This document shows positions 31,732-40,614 of a stretch of 40,944 bases of DNA, in pieces. Source of the stretch: Lachnospiraceae bacterium. Lineage in GTDB: Bacteria > Bacillota > Clostridia > Lachnospirales > Lachnospiraceae. The stretch is taken from assembly GCA_017612555.1 (NCBI GenBank), contig JAGAFR010000087.1, forward strand, positions 1 through 40,944, given 5' to 3'. The notes beneath the pieces were generated by a model. It was given only the letters and a program-made list of their open reading frames with translations. It had not been told where the DNA came from and did not search any database. A program made the translations under genes and the position numbers. Position 1 is the stretch's first letter. Each line of letters opens with the position of its first letter.

Positions 31732-34098
31732 TCATTTGAAATTCACTATCGTAACCCCGGCATCGCCTTCGCCGAATTCACCCGCTCTGAAGCTGTCCAC
31801 ATAGCTGATCTTCTTCAGGTGCTGTGATATTGCGGATCTGAGCGCTCCCGTTCCTTTCCCGTGTACTATCCTTACAGACAGGAGATGGGAAAGGTATGCA
31901 TCGTCAAGGTATTTATCAAGCTTTGGTATAGCCTCATCTACCTTCAGTCCGATGAGGTTGATCTCCGATGATATGCTTCCCGACTTGGAAAGGCTGCCTG
32001 AAGACGACGAGAACTTTTTGGCAAATTCTTTTCCGCTCTTATTGTCCGGTGCATCGATCAGTTCCAGGTCCGATATATTTGTGTTTATGTTCATGATACC
32101 ACAATGTACCGAAAGATTCCCTTTTTGATCCGGTTTGGTGTGAACGCTTCCGTTAAGATCCATCGAGATTATCCTTACGTCGACTCCGGGAGTGAAGTCG
32201 GACGGCTTATTGTCACTGCGGGAAACCTTATTGTTTCCGACCGTCCCGGATGGGCCGTTGTCTCCTATGGCACGGCGCAGCTTTTGCCTGTTTTGTTCAA
32301 GCTGTTTTATATCGCCGCCGCGCTTGTTGATATCCCGAATGGTCGAATCGGCAAGTTCTTTGGCATCTTTTAATATGTCTCTTGCCTGTTCGCGCGCTTC
32401 ATCAAGTATCTTATCCTTTGCGCGGTTTATCCTGTCCTGCCGCTGCTCATACGTATTCTTCAGTACCTCGATATCGTGCTTGTACAGTTCGATCTCGCGG
32501 CGGTTTTCTTCGATGGTGATCCTGTCTTTTTCAAGCTGTGCTATAACGTCCTCGAAAGAAGAGTCGTTTTCGGATATCTGCTGTCTTGCTTTATCGATGA
32601 TAGTATCGGGAAGCCCTAGTTTTCTTGATATTTCAAAAGCGTTGCTCTTTCCCGGGATCCCCGTAAGAAGCCTGTATGTCGGCCTCAGCGATTCAACATC
32701 AAACTCGCATCCCGCATTTTCTACACCTTCGGTGCTGAGCGCATATATCTTCAGCTCACTGTAGTGAGTGGTCGCCATTGTTCTGATGTTTTTCCTGTGC
32801 AGCGTATCGAGTATCGATATGGCAAGAGCCGCACCCTCTACAGGATCGGTCCCTGCGCCGAGCTCATCAAACAGGCACAGACTCTTATCGGTTGCCGAAC
32901 CGAGTATCTCAACGATATTCTTCATGTGCGACGAGAAAGTCGACAGGCTCTGCTCGATGCTCTGTTCATCCCCGATGTCGGCATATACATCATCAAATAT
33001 CGACAGCTCGCTCTTGTCCGCGGCAGGTATATGAAGCCCCGCCTGTCCCATGAGAGTAAGGAGACCGACTGTCTTAAGAGATACCGTTTTACCACCGGTG
33101 TTGGGACCCGTTACCACAAGAAGGGTATAGTCTTCACCAAGGCAGATATCTATCGGAACGGCTGATTCTTTCGGAAGAAGAGGATGTCTTGCCTTTTTAA
33201 GCTTAATGATGCCTTTATCGTTATATACAGGTCTGCTTGCTCCCAGCTCAAGAGCAAAAGCAGCCTTGGCAAATATAAAATCAAGCTCCACTATCGTGTC
33301 AAAATCCGCATCGATCATGTCCGCATTATCCCGGCATTCATCGGACAGTGATGACAGGATAACTTCTATCTCGTTTGCCTCTTCGATCTCGAGCTGACGT
33401 AGATCATTGTTCAGCGATACGATCGCCGCTGGCTCGATAAAGAACGTGGATGCACTTGCAGACTGGTCGTGGATCATACCGGGAACGCTTCCTTTATGCT
33501 CGGATCTTACCGGAATGCAGTATCTTCCGTCCCTCATCGTGATGACGGAGTCCTGCAGGTAGCTTCGGTATGTATCGTTAACCATTTTGGATAGCTGAGA
33601 GTGTATCTTATCATTTACGTTCTTTTGTTTCCGTCTGATGGAATGAAGGGTAGAGCTGGCATCATCCGCTATCTCATCTTCGGAAAGGATGCAACGCCGT
33701 ATCTCTTTGCAGACAGGCGAGAGCGGCATGAGGCATTCGAACAGATCGGAAAGAGAGTCGCGGGTATCGTCTTTTGTCTGCCCGTATGATTTTACCCGAA
33801 GGACATTCTCAAGAAGCAGTGCGATCGAAAGGAGCTCCGCCGCGGACAGGTTGCTTCCTTTCCGAAGTCTTGAAACGCACTCTTTCATGTTGGATCTTGC
33901 GTTAAAAGAAACAGACCCTTCGCGAAGTATCCTGTTTACGGCGTCTTCGGTGTTCTGCTGCATCCTGTCTATTTCAAAAGCACTGCTTTCCGGCATGAGC
34001 GACAGAACCCTATTTTTACCGGGTTCCGTTGACGCATGCTCGGAGAGCATCTCTATTATCTTGTTGTACTCCAAAGTACGCAGATTCTTTTTGTTCAT
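31732..34098 (-). CDS. mutS2: MutS2 ATPase with C-terminal Smr nuclease domain
   Basis: The 788-aa protein lacks the MutS mismatch-binding domain and has the MutS2 order. A helical core is followed by the ATPase with Walker A GPNTGGKTVSLK (331-342) and Walker B CLFDELGAGTDP (408-419), a long coiled coil (about 510-620) and a C-terminal Smr domain (about 710-788, with INLIGLKVDEAI and RIVHGKGTGALR). MutS2 limits recombination and, in B. subtilis, rescues collided ribosomes by splitting or cleaving. It is transcribed first in a unit with a two-component system. No ribosome binding site is present; a TATCAT lies nine bases before the ATG. Confidence 0.96.
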   Translation of the reverse strand: MNKKNLRTLEYNKIIEMLSEHASTEPGKNRVLSLMPESSAFEIDRMQQNTEDAVNRILREGSVSFNARSNMKECVSRLRKGSNLSAAELLSIALLLENVLRVKSYGQTKDDTRDSLSDLFECLMPLSPVCKEIRRCILSEDEIADDASSTLHSIRRKQKNVNDKIHSQLSKMVNDTYRSYLQDSVITMRDGRYCIPVRSEHKGSVPGMIHDQSASASTFFIEPAAIVSLNNDLRQLEIEEANEIEVILSSLSDECRDNADMIDADFDTIVELDFIFAKAAFALELGASRPVYNDKGIIKLKKARHPLLPKESAVPIDICLGEDYTLLVVTGPNTGGKTVSLKTVGLLTLMGQAGLHIPAADKSELSIFDDVYADIGDEQSIEQSLSTFSSHMKNIVEILGSATDKSLCLFDELGAGTDPVEGAALAISILDTLHRKNIRTMATTHYSELKIYALSTEGVENAGCEFDVESLRPTYRLLTGIPGKSNAFEISRKLGLPDTIIDKARQQISENDSSFEDVIAQLEKDRITIEENRREIELYKHDIEVLKNTYEQRQDRINRAKDKILDEAREQARDILKDAKELADSTIRDINKRGGDIKQLEQNRQKLRRAIGDNGPSGTVGNNKVSRSDNKPSDFTPGVDVRIISMDLNGSVHTKPDQKGNLSVHCGIMNINTNISDLELIDAPDNKSGKEFAKKFSSSSGSLSKSGSISSEINLIGLKVDEAIPKLDKYLDDAYLSHLLSVRIVHGKGTGALRSAISQHLKKISYVDSFRAGEFGEGDAGVTIVNFK

Positions 34099-34107
34099 AA
34101 CGAGATT

Positions 34108-34113
34108 ATGATA
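34108..34113 (-). promoter_or_regulatory. Probable -10 element of mutS2, almost touching the start codon
   Basis: On the minus strand TATCAT ends nine bases before the ATG at 34098, with no Shine-Dalgarno sequence between. The -35 is weak. The mRNA would have a leader of only about two or three bases. Confidence 0.4.
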
Positions 34114-34122
34114 TCAGAAAAG

Positions 34123-34151
34123 TTGTGGTTTGCACACTTTTTTTGTATAAT
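34123..34151 (+). promoter_or_regulatory. Promoter of the HtrA-like operon, predicting a leaderless mRNA
   Basis: TTGTGG (34123-34128) and a perfect TATAAT (34146-34151) are separated by 17 bases. The ATG starts at 34160, eight bases after the -10, about where transcription should start. No ribosome binding site exists. Confidence 0.55.
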
Positions 34152-34159
34152 AAACTCCT

Positions 34160-35596
34160 ATGAGTGACAGAGAAGATATTGAAAAAAAAGAGAATGAAGA
34201 TCAGCAGCCTGATGGCGGATATGAGTTCATAACGGAGACGATCAAGAAGCCTAAGGCCAATAAGCGAAAGCTGTTTAAGAAGGTTGCTGTTTCCATATTT
34301 TGCGGCATAGTGTTCGGACTGTGTGCCTGCGCGACTATCGTGATGTTTTTTCCGAGGATACAAAAGCTTCTCGGACCGGCAGAAGAGACCAAGCCTGTTT
34401 CGCTTCCGGTAGATGAGATAACACAGGAGGAAGAGCCTGTTGAACCTTTTGTGATGCCGGAACATGATAATCCCGGAGAGAGTCCGGAGGCAGGTGATGT
34501 GCCGGAAACCGACCATGTTACCGGTGAAGAGGAAGAGGCAGCCGGCAGTTCGGAGGACAAGCCTGCGAGTGAAGAAAAAGAGGTTGTTGTCAACAACATA
34601 GTCGAGACTATAGAAAAGGATCTGGAGCTGGATGATTACAGATCGCTGCTTCGTAAGATATCGGCGATCGCAACATCAACGCAAAAGAGTCTTGTTACCG
34701 TTGCCGGTGTCACATCCAATACGGATTGGTTCAATAATTCATATGAGAACAACAACGCTACAACCGGCATCATCATTGCCGATAACGGCAAGGAACTTCT
34801 CATGGTATCTCCGGCGGACATACTTCACAAGGCAAGGAACGTACGTGTCACTTTTTGTGACGGGGAGACGTATCCCGCAAGAGTCAAGAATTCCGATACC
34901 AATTCCGATCTTTGCATCGTATCGATAGATCTGGAACGCCTCAGCGAAAAGACACAGTCTCAGATCGAGATGGCCCAGTTCGGAAGTCTTGCAACATCAG
35001 CTGTTGGAATTCCGGTGGTAGCAGTCGGAGCTCCCTATGGTTCTCCCGGATCGGTGGGTATGGGTCAGATCACATCCAATTCGATAATCCTTGATAAGAC
35101 GGATTCCAACGTACATATCATTTCCACTGACATATATGCCAGCAGTGCGGCGAGCGGAGTCATCGTCAATTACAACGGACGTATCGTCGGGATAATATGT
35201 CATGAAGATATGAAGGATAACATGCCAAATCTTCTGAGAGCATACTCCGTATCCGATATCTCCGACAGTATGGAGAAGATATCAAACGGTCAGTCTCTGG
35301 CTACTCTCGGCATATTGGGAACCGATGTTACGGAGGAAGCGAACATCGACAGAAAGGTTCCATACGGTGCTTATGTCAAGGAAGTTGTGGCGGACTCTCC
35401 TGCCATGAATGTAGGTATCAGGAACGGGGATGTGATCGTCAAGATCGGTACGATAGAGATAGGTTCTTTTACCGACTACAAACAGGCGATACTCAAGTAT
35501 CAGCCTCAGGACATAGTTACCGTGACTCTTGAAAGACCCGGGAGGGACGAGTATACGGAGATGACGTACGAAGTCACATTGGAGGAATTGAAATGA
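34160..35596 (+). CDS. HtrA-like membrane protein with degenerate protease domain and PDZ domain
   Basis: The 478-aa protein has a charged cytoplasmic start, one membrane helix (about 40-65), an acidic Glu/Pro-rich spacer (75-145), a trypsin-like HtrA domain (about 165-375) and a PDZ domain (about 385-475). The catalytic Asp is kept (D250 in NSDLCIVSI). The His position reads Asp (SPADIL, residue 220, against NNHVI in active enzymes). The serine motif GNSGGPL is replaced by AASGVIV; S332 could align only with a one-residue gap. It is therefore probably not an active protease but a binding or sensing scaffold. It begins a three-gene run with the YhaM-like exonuclease and RlmD, with four-base overlap to the next gene. 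Confidence 0.8.
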   Translation: MSDREDIEKKENEDQQPDGGYEFITETIKKPKANKRKLFKKVAVSIFCGIVFGLCACATIVMFFPRIQKLLGPAEETKPVSLPVDEITQEEEPVEPFVMPEHDNPGESPEAGDVPETDHVTGEEEEAAGSSEDKPASEEKEVVVNNIVETIEKDLELDDYRSLLRKISAIATSTQKSLVTVAGVTSNTDWFNNSYENNNATTGIIIADNGKELLMVSPADILHKARNVRVTFCDGETYPARVKNSDTNSDLCIVSIDLERLSEKTQSQIEMAQFGSLATSAVGIPVVAVGAPYGSPGSVGMGQITSNSIILDKTDSNVHIISTDIYASSAASGVIVNYNGRIVGIICHEDMKDNMPNLLRAYSVSDISDSMEKISNGQSLATLGILGTDVTEEANIDRKVPYGAYVKEVVADSPAMNVGIRNGDVIVKIGTIEIGSFTDYKQAILKYQPQDIVTVTLERPGRDEYTEMTYEVTLEELK

Positions 35597-36531
35597 AATA
35601 CATAGACAGCTTCAGGGAAGGCGAAGGGGTCAATGATATCTATCTTGTCCGATCGAAGAAGTCCGATGTGACCAAGACCGGTAAGCCCTATGAAAAGCTC
35701 ATTCTTGCGGATAAGACCGGAAGCATTGATGCAATGATATGGGATCCTTCGTCAGCCGGAATAGATGATTTTGAAGTACTCGACTATATTTGTGTAAATG
35801 CTGTGGTAAACAGCTTCCAGGGAGCCAATCAGCTCAACATCAAGCGTGTCAGGAAGTGTTCCGAGGGAGAGTACGATCCTGCCGATTACCTTCCTGTTAC
35901 CGAACGCGATGTGGATCAGATGTGGTCGGAGCTTACGGCGTACATCGCAGGAGTTAAGAACGGTTATCTGAAGCAGCTCCTGGATGCTTTTTTCGGTGAT
36001 GAAGCGTTTGCCAAACAGTTCAGAAAAAGCTCAGCGGCAAAGGCGGTTCATCACGGCTTTGTAGGGGGTCTTCTTGAACACACACTGTCGGTCACAAACC
36101 TGTGCGATTACTACACGAAGGCTTACCCGATGCTGAACAGGGATCTTCTCATAAGCGTGGCTATCCTTCATGATATAGGCAAGACACGTGAACTGTCTGA
36201 TTTTCCGCAGAATGATTATACAGACGAAGGACAGCTCATGGGTCATATAGTGATAGGCGCACATATGGCCATGGAGAAGATGGACGCCATAGAGGGATTT
36301 CCGAAGAAACTGTATTCCGAAGTTACTCACTGCATATTGGCGCATCACGGGGAATATGAATTCGGATCCCCGAAGAAGCCCGCACTGATGGAAGCAGTCG
36401 CGCTTCATTTTGCAGACAATACCGATGCCAAGATGGAGACGATGAAAGAGATATTCTCCGCCACATCCGATGACGGATGGCTCGGATACAACAGACTCAT
36501 AGATTCCAACATACGTAAGACTTCCAATTGA
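35593..36531 (+). CDS. YhaM-type 3'-5' exoribonuclease with OB fold and HD domain
   Basis: The 312-aa protein starts with an OB-fold nucleic-acid-binding domain (about 1-90, DIYLVRSKKSDVTKTGKPYE and following). The HD phosphohydrolase domain begins near residue 145, with H163 (GGLLEHTLS), H193-D194 (AILHDIGKT), H218, H251/H252 and D275. YhaM trims short RNA and DNA from the 3' end in Bacillus and Streptococcus. The start overlaps the upstream stop codon (ATGA), and the ribosome binding site GGAGG lies ten bases upstream within the HtrA-like gene. The length is normal for the family. Confidence 0.92.
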   Translation: MKYIDSFREGEGVNDIYLVRSKKSDVTKTGKPYEKLILADKTGSIDAMIWDPSSAGIDDFEVLDYICVNAVVNSFQGANQLNIKRVRKCSEGEYDPADYLPVTERDVDQMWSELTAYIAGVKNGYLKQLLDAFFGDEAFAKQFRKSSAAKAVHHGFVGGLLEHTLSVTNLCDYYTKAYPMLNRDLLISVAILHDIGKTRELSDFPQNDYTDEGQLMGHIVIGAHMAMEKMDAIEGFPKKLYSEVTHCILAHHGEYEFGSPKKPALMEAVALHFADNTDAKMETMKEIFSATSDDGWLGYNRLIDSNIRKTSN

Positions 36532-36541
36532 TCCAAACACT

Positions 36542-38005
36542 ATGGAGTACAGGAAAAATCAGACCGTAGAGGTCACTATAACCGATATTGGTAAAAACGG
36601 AGAGGGTATAGGCAGATCAGGTGACTATATCCTTTTTGTTAAGGACGCCATTGCGGGTGATACGGTTGAAGCCGTGATCACCAAGGTCAAGAAGAACTAC
36701 GGATATGCCAGATGCCTTAAGGTCATAACGCCGTCTTCCGACAGGACAGAGCCTTTCTGCAGCGAACACAGGCGATGCGGCGGATGTCAGATCCAGGCGA
36801 TGTCATACGATGCACAGCTGAGGGTCAAAGAGAACAAGGTGAAGAATGACCTGATCAGGATAGGTCATGTGCCTGCCGAGACGATAGAACGTGTATTTGA
36901 GCCCATTATCGGTATGGATGAGCCGGTGCGATACAGAAACAAATCCCAGTATCCTGTTGGAGTTGATACGGACAAAAATCCGGTTGCAGGGTTTTATGCG
37001 GGAAGGACACATCATATAATCCCGTGTACAGACTGCGGGATCGCGCCCGAAGAGAACAAAGAGATACTTAAGATCATCCTTGACCATATGAAGAAGCATG
37101 ATATCAGGCCATATGATGAGGAAGGATCCGGAACTGTCCGACATATCCTTATCAGGAAGGGATTTGCGACCGGACAGATCATGGTATGTCTGGTCATAAG
37201 ATATCAGGGAAAGTCCTCATCCGAATTCATTCCCGGACAGGCGGAACTGATACATGGATTACAGAAAATACCGGGTATGACAAGCATATGTGTATCCGTT
37301 AACAATGACAGGACCAATGTGATAATGGGAAATGAGATACATACGATCGCAGGCAGCGATACGATATCCGACATACTTCTCGACAAGAGATTTGAGATCT
37401 CCCCGTTGTCTTTTTATCAGGTAAATCCCGTTCAGACAGAGAAACTGTACAGAACGGCCATTGAGTTTGCGCAGCTGTCCGGCAGTGAGCATGTCTGGGA
37501 TATCTGTTGCGGTATCGGAACGATATCACTTTGCATGGCAGATAAGGCAAAGACCGTACACGGTCTCGAGATCGTTCCCGAGGCTATCGATGATGCAAAA
37601 AAGAACGCCGTATCAAACCGGATCAACAATGCGCAGTTCATATGCGCAGCTGCCGAGGATTATCTTCCCGCCCACAAGGATGAGATACAGGCAGATGTGA
37701 TAGTTCTCGATCCCCCAAGAAAGGGGATGGATCCCAAGGCACTTTCTGCTATCGCAGATACGGGGTGCGGCCGCATCGTATATGTAAGCTGCGACAGTGC
37801 AACGCTGTCAAGAGATGTGGAATACCTTACGCAGAGAGGATACTCGCTTGAGCGTGTACGCTGTACCGATATGTTTCCACATACGATCCATACGGAAAGC
37901 GTCGCCCTTTTACAGCGAATGAGCAACACCCGGACAAGATCAATTACGCTGGATGTTGATATGGAGGACTACCACAGAATTATGGGAGACAAAACAGATG
38001 ATTGA
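36542..38005 (+). CDS. rlmD: 23S rRNA (uracil-C5)-methyltransferase RlmD-like
   Basis: The 487-aa protein has a TRAM domain (1-60), iron-sulfur cysteines C73, C79, C82 and C162/C165, the SAM-binding motif VWDICCGIGTISL (318-330), the LDPPRKG motif (389-395), and the nucleophile C417 in VYVSCDSATL with the general-base region HTESVALL (E452). It methylates a uridine of 23S rRNA. After the normal end near residue 460 there is an extra tail of about 27 residues, RTRSITLDVDMEDYHRIMG and so on. The XRE gene starts eight bases before its stop. The 3' end of this gene is a known integration site in other Firmicutes. Whether it acts as RlmD, RlmC or TrmA cannot be told. Confidence 0.92.
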   Translation: MEYRKNQTVEVTITDIGKNGEGIGRSGDYILFVKDAIAGDTVEAVITKVKKNYGYARCLKVITPSSDRTEPFCSEHRRCGGCQIQAMSYDAQLRVKENKVKNDLIRIGHVPAETIERVFEPIIGMDEPVRYRNKSQYPVGVDTDKNPVAGFYAGRTHHIIPCTDCGIAPEENKEILKIILDHMKKHDIRPYDEEGSGTVRHILIRKGFATGQIMVCLVIRYQGKSSSEFIPGQAELIHGLQKIPGMTSICVSVNNDRTNVIMGNEIHTIAGSDTISDILLDKRFEISPLSFYQVNPVQTEKLYRTAIEFAQLSGSEHVWDICCGIGTISLCMADKAKTVHGLEIVPEAIDDAKKNAVSNRINNAQFICAAAEDYLPAHKDEIQADVIVLDPPRKGMDPKALSAIADTGCGRIVYVSCDSATLSRDVEYLTQRGYSLERVRCTDMFPHTIHTESVALLQRMSNTRTRSITLDVDMEDYHRIMGDKTDD

Positions 38006-38324
38006 AAGCAAGACTGTAATTGATATGGAGAAGACCGGAAACAATCTTCGCAAATATGCCTATGCGAGCGGATACAGCGTAAAAGATATTCAACAGTATC
38101 TTGGATTGTCATGCCCGCAACCGGTATACAGATGGTTTAAGGGTGCAATCCTGCCGTCTGTGGATAATCTTCTGCGTCTCAGCGAATTATTCCATGTTCA
38201 TATGGAGAAACTGTTAGTAAAACAAGCTTCAAGGTGTGCTTATGAGTATTGCTCGGGTACAGAGACAAATTCTATCCTGTTTTTAAAACGAATGCAGGCT
38301 TATTATTCGCTACTTGTTGCATAG
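37998..38324 (+). CDS. XRE-like helix-turn-helix protein at the start of an accessory segment
   Basis: The ATG at 37998 is used because GGGAG lies nine bases upstream and the protein then begins MIESKTVIDMEKTGNNLRKY. This gives 108 aa. The HTH spans about 12-70 (YSVKDIQQYLGLSCPQPVYR, then ILPSVDNLLRLSELFHV). The C-terminal 30 residues contain two cysteines and end in a short hydrophobic helix. Proteins of this look are frequent near integrated elements in Lachnospiraceae. It overlaps the rlmD end by eight bases, so it sits exactly at the boundary between core and accessory DNA. Confidence 0.8.
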   Translation: MIESKTVIDMEKTGNNLRKYAYASGYSVKDIQQYLGLSCPQPVYRWFKGAILPSVDNLLRLSELFHVHMEKLLVKQASRCAYEYCSGTETNSILFLKRMQAYYSLLVA

Positions 38325-38363
38325 ACGGGATTTTTTACGAACTACAACAACTATGAAAACTTT

Positions 38364-38963
38364 GTGATCCGCTTCAATAAATCTCATTATGGGTACGAGG
38401 AAGAGTTTATTCATCGGTATTCCTGTAACGAAGAACGGGTGATTGATGTTACAGAAAACTGGACGGATTATCTGTATATCATCAATAATTCTGACCACGA
38501 GTGGGTCATAAAAGAGCAAAACGGAGCATCCTTCCTGGATAAGAGAACGCTGGGAATTGTACGGTTTCAACAAGTAGAAAAGATGATTCACAGGGTGTTG
38601 CACGACAGTGTAGGGGAGTTTAGTACAAATCTTAGCAAGGAAGAATTTGTAGAAATAGTAAATCGTTTAAGAGATTCCTCTGATCTTGTGGGCAAAGTCA
38701 ATGAATTATTCCGGAACAGCAGGGACAATGTGGAATGTGATTTCTGTAACGGGGCGGCTCTTCAAATATCACACGAGAGCACTGTAGTGTTCTTGCTTCG
38801 TAAGCTACTTAATGATGCAGTGGAAAATATCGACTATTTCATTTATGAATTGGATTATGGTCGAAAGTATGAGTCTGGCATGATTACTGACGAGAATGAA
38901 AAGGATATCGATTTCAGCACCGCTGAGAAACTCTATGATTACCTGACTGGGGAGGTGAAATAG
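38364..38963 (+). CDS. Hypothetical 199-aa protein, possibly 5'-truncated
   Basis: I do not recognise this protein. It is soluble, rich in acidic and aromatic residues, and carries a C-x2-C pair (residues near 127-130, ECDFCNG). The only start in reach is GTG 38364, with no ribosome binding site. The same frame stays open upstream to a TAG at 38322, and those 13 codons (TNYNNYENF before the GTG) read like real protein. The true gene may therefore once have extended further and lost its start. It is one base from the KilA-N gene downstream and shares the AT-rich style of this end of the window. Confidence 0.55.
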   Translation: MIRFNKSHYGYEEEFIHRYSCNEERVIDVTENWTDYLYIINNSDHEWVIKEQNGASFLDKRTLGIVRFQQVEKMIHRVLHDSVGEFSTNLSKEEFVEIVNRLRDSSDLVGKVNELFRNSRDNVECDFCNGAALQISHESTVVFLLRKLLNDAVENIDYFIYELDYGRKYESGMITDENEKDIDFSTAEKLYDYLTGEVK

Positions 38964-38964
38964 T

Positions 38965-39831
38965 ATGCCTAAGACGATAAAGAAGGAAACGATACATGCT
39001 AAAGGGATAGATATTGGCATATATACAACAGATTTCGAGAACGAATTTATCTCGCTGACAGATATAGCAAAATATAGAAATGTGGATGACCCTCGTTTTG
39101 TTATCCAGAATTGGATGCGTAATAGAAATACAATTGAATTTCTTGCTGTTTGGGAAACACTTCATAATCCTGGTTTTAACCGTGTGCAATTCGAGGCGGT
39201 TAAAAATGAAGCCGGTCTAAATCGTTTCGTCATGACACCTACGAAATGGATTGAGCAGATGAATGCCAAAGGTATTGTATCTAAATCGGGAAGATACGGA
39301 GGCGGCACCTATGCACATAGTGATATTGCTTTATCCTTTGCATCGTGGATATCTCCGGAATTTCAACTGTATATCATGAAAGATTACAGAAGACTAAAGT
39401 CCGATGAAAACAGTCGCTTGTCCCTTAACTGGAACCTTAACCGCGAGATAGCCAAGCTGAATTATCGCATCCATACAGATGCAATTAAGGATCACTTGAT
39501 ACCACCGGAACTGACGCCGGAACAGATTTCATACAAGTATGCCAATGAAGCTGATGTGCTTAATGTTGTTCTTTTCGGCAAGACTGCAAAGCAGTGGAGA
39601 GAGGAAAATCCGGGAAAGAAAGGTAATATCCGTGACGAGGCAGAGTTGAACCAGCTTCTTGTTCTGGCAAATATGGAAAGCTACAATGCAATCCTGATCG
39701 GACAGGGTAAGATTATGTCGGAAAGGATAGTGTTGCTTAGAGAACTTGCAGTTAAGCAGATGGAGACATTATCCATGGTCAGTATGGATGGAATAAAACA
39801 GCTGCCGGGTGGAGATTCGGAGGAAAAATGA
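38965..39831 (+). CDS. KilA-N domain-containing protein
   Basis: The 288-aa protein has a KilA-N DNA-binding domain from about residue 20 to 135. Signature segments are ISLTDIAKYRNVDDPRFVIQ, WMRNRNTIEFLAVWE, FVMTPTKWIEQMNAKGI, YGGGTYAHSDIALSFASWIS and PEFQLYIMKDYRRLK. A helical C-terminal region follows. KilA-N proteins are common in phages and integrated elements, where they act in regulation or host takeover. GGAGG lies just before the ATG. Its downstream neighbour is an XRE-DUF5680 protein. The family is clear; the role is not. Confidence 0.88.
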   Translation: MPKTIKKETIHAKGIDIGIYTTDFENEFISLTDIAKYRNVDDPRFVIQNWMRNRNTIEFLAVWETLHNPGFNRVQFEAVKNEAGLNRFVMTPTKWIEQMNAKGIVSKSGRYGGGTYAHSDIALSFASWISPEFQLYIMKDYRRLKSDENSRLSLNWNLNREIAKLNYRIHTDAIKDHLIPPELTPEQISYKYANEADVLNVVLFGKTAKQWREENPGKKGNIRDEAELNQLLVLANMESYNAILIGQGKIMSERIVLLRELAVKQMETLSMVSMDGIKQLPGGDSEEK

Positions 39832-39942
39832 CAGAATCGCCGGATTCTCGACATGATGTATAACAAAAGTAGCAAAATAGCAACCAATGGCTGATGTATC
39901 TCAGCAATGAGAAATTGTATATTGGTCCTGGAGGTGATGAGA

Positions 39943-40614
39943 ATGATTTTTTCAGAGAAACTAAAACTAATTCGCAAGAGTAAGGGAATGACACAGGAAG
40001 AACTTGCGGAAAAGCTTGATATATCAAGACAGGCGATTGCAAAATGGGAATCAGGCCAGGTTTATCCTGACATTAGTAATCTTATTCAGATAAGCAATCT
40101 GTTCAACGTCACTGTAGATTATCTGGTTCGAGATCAGGAATGTATGGTTAACTATGAGAATACCGAGGATAAAGATATCAGCAAACTGATCGAGTTCAGA
40201 CTTGAAGCCAATGTGAATACTTATGCCGCCTATATGAATGAGACAGATTCAACAAGGCTGGATTCTCACGACTTTTCATACAGCAGCGGACCATATAAAT
40301 ATCATGACACGTATGTCGGTGGTGAAAAGTTTGCCGGTGAAGAAGCAATCTGGGTCGATGGCAAAATACAGTATGCGATGAATTATCTTGGAAGGGTATT
40401 AGATCAGCGATTCAGTGGTGATTTTTTGAAAGAAGCTCTTCGTAAAGCGGATAAAAAAATGCCATACCGGGGACCGGAGTATTATCAGTCAGGTGAATAT
40501 ACATATAAATGCAGCGTTACCGGGGAGTTTTCCTGGTTTCAGGGATACGAAGAAATCTATTGCAATAATGTGAAAGTATACGAATGTTATTTCCATGGCG
40601 GTATCATGAGGTAA
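39943..40614 (+). CDS. XRE regulator with C-terminal DUF5680 domain
   Basis: I choose ATG 39943 because GGAGG (39930-39934) lies eight bases upstream, giving a 223-aa protein starting MIFSEKLKLIRKSKGMTQEE. The N-terminal HTH (about 1-63) has the usual SRQAIAKWESGQVYPDISNL recognition region. The C-terminal part (about 85-220) fits DUF5680 (VGGEKFAGEEAIWVDGKIQY, YYQSGEYTYKC, GEFSWFQGYEEIY). The second domain probably senses a ligand, by analogy with AraC-like effector domains, but this is unproven. It lies 111 bases after the KilA-N gene, with a short inverted repeat between. Confidence 0.85.
   Translation: MIFSEKLKLIRKSKGMTQEELAEKLDISRQAIAKWESGQVYPDISNLIQISNLFNVTVDYLVRDQECMVNYENTEDKDISKLIEFRLEANVNTYAAYMNETDSTRLDSHDFSYSSGPYKYHDTYVGGEKFAGEEAIWVDGKIQYAMNYLGRVLDQRFSGDFLKEALRKADKKMPYRGPEYYQSGEYTYKCSVTGEFSWFQGYEEIYCNNVKVYECYFHGGIMR

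Noticed and set aside
39833-39848. AGAATC/GATTCT inverted repeat after the KilA-N gene as a terminator
   Set aside because: Only six pairs and no T tract follow; it could be chance.
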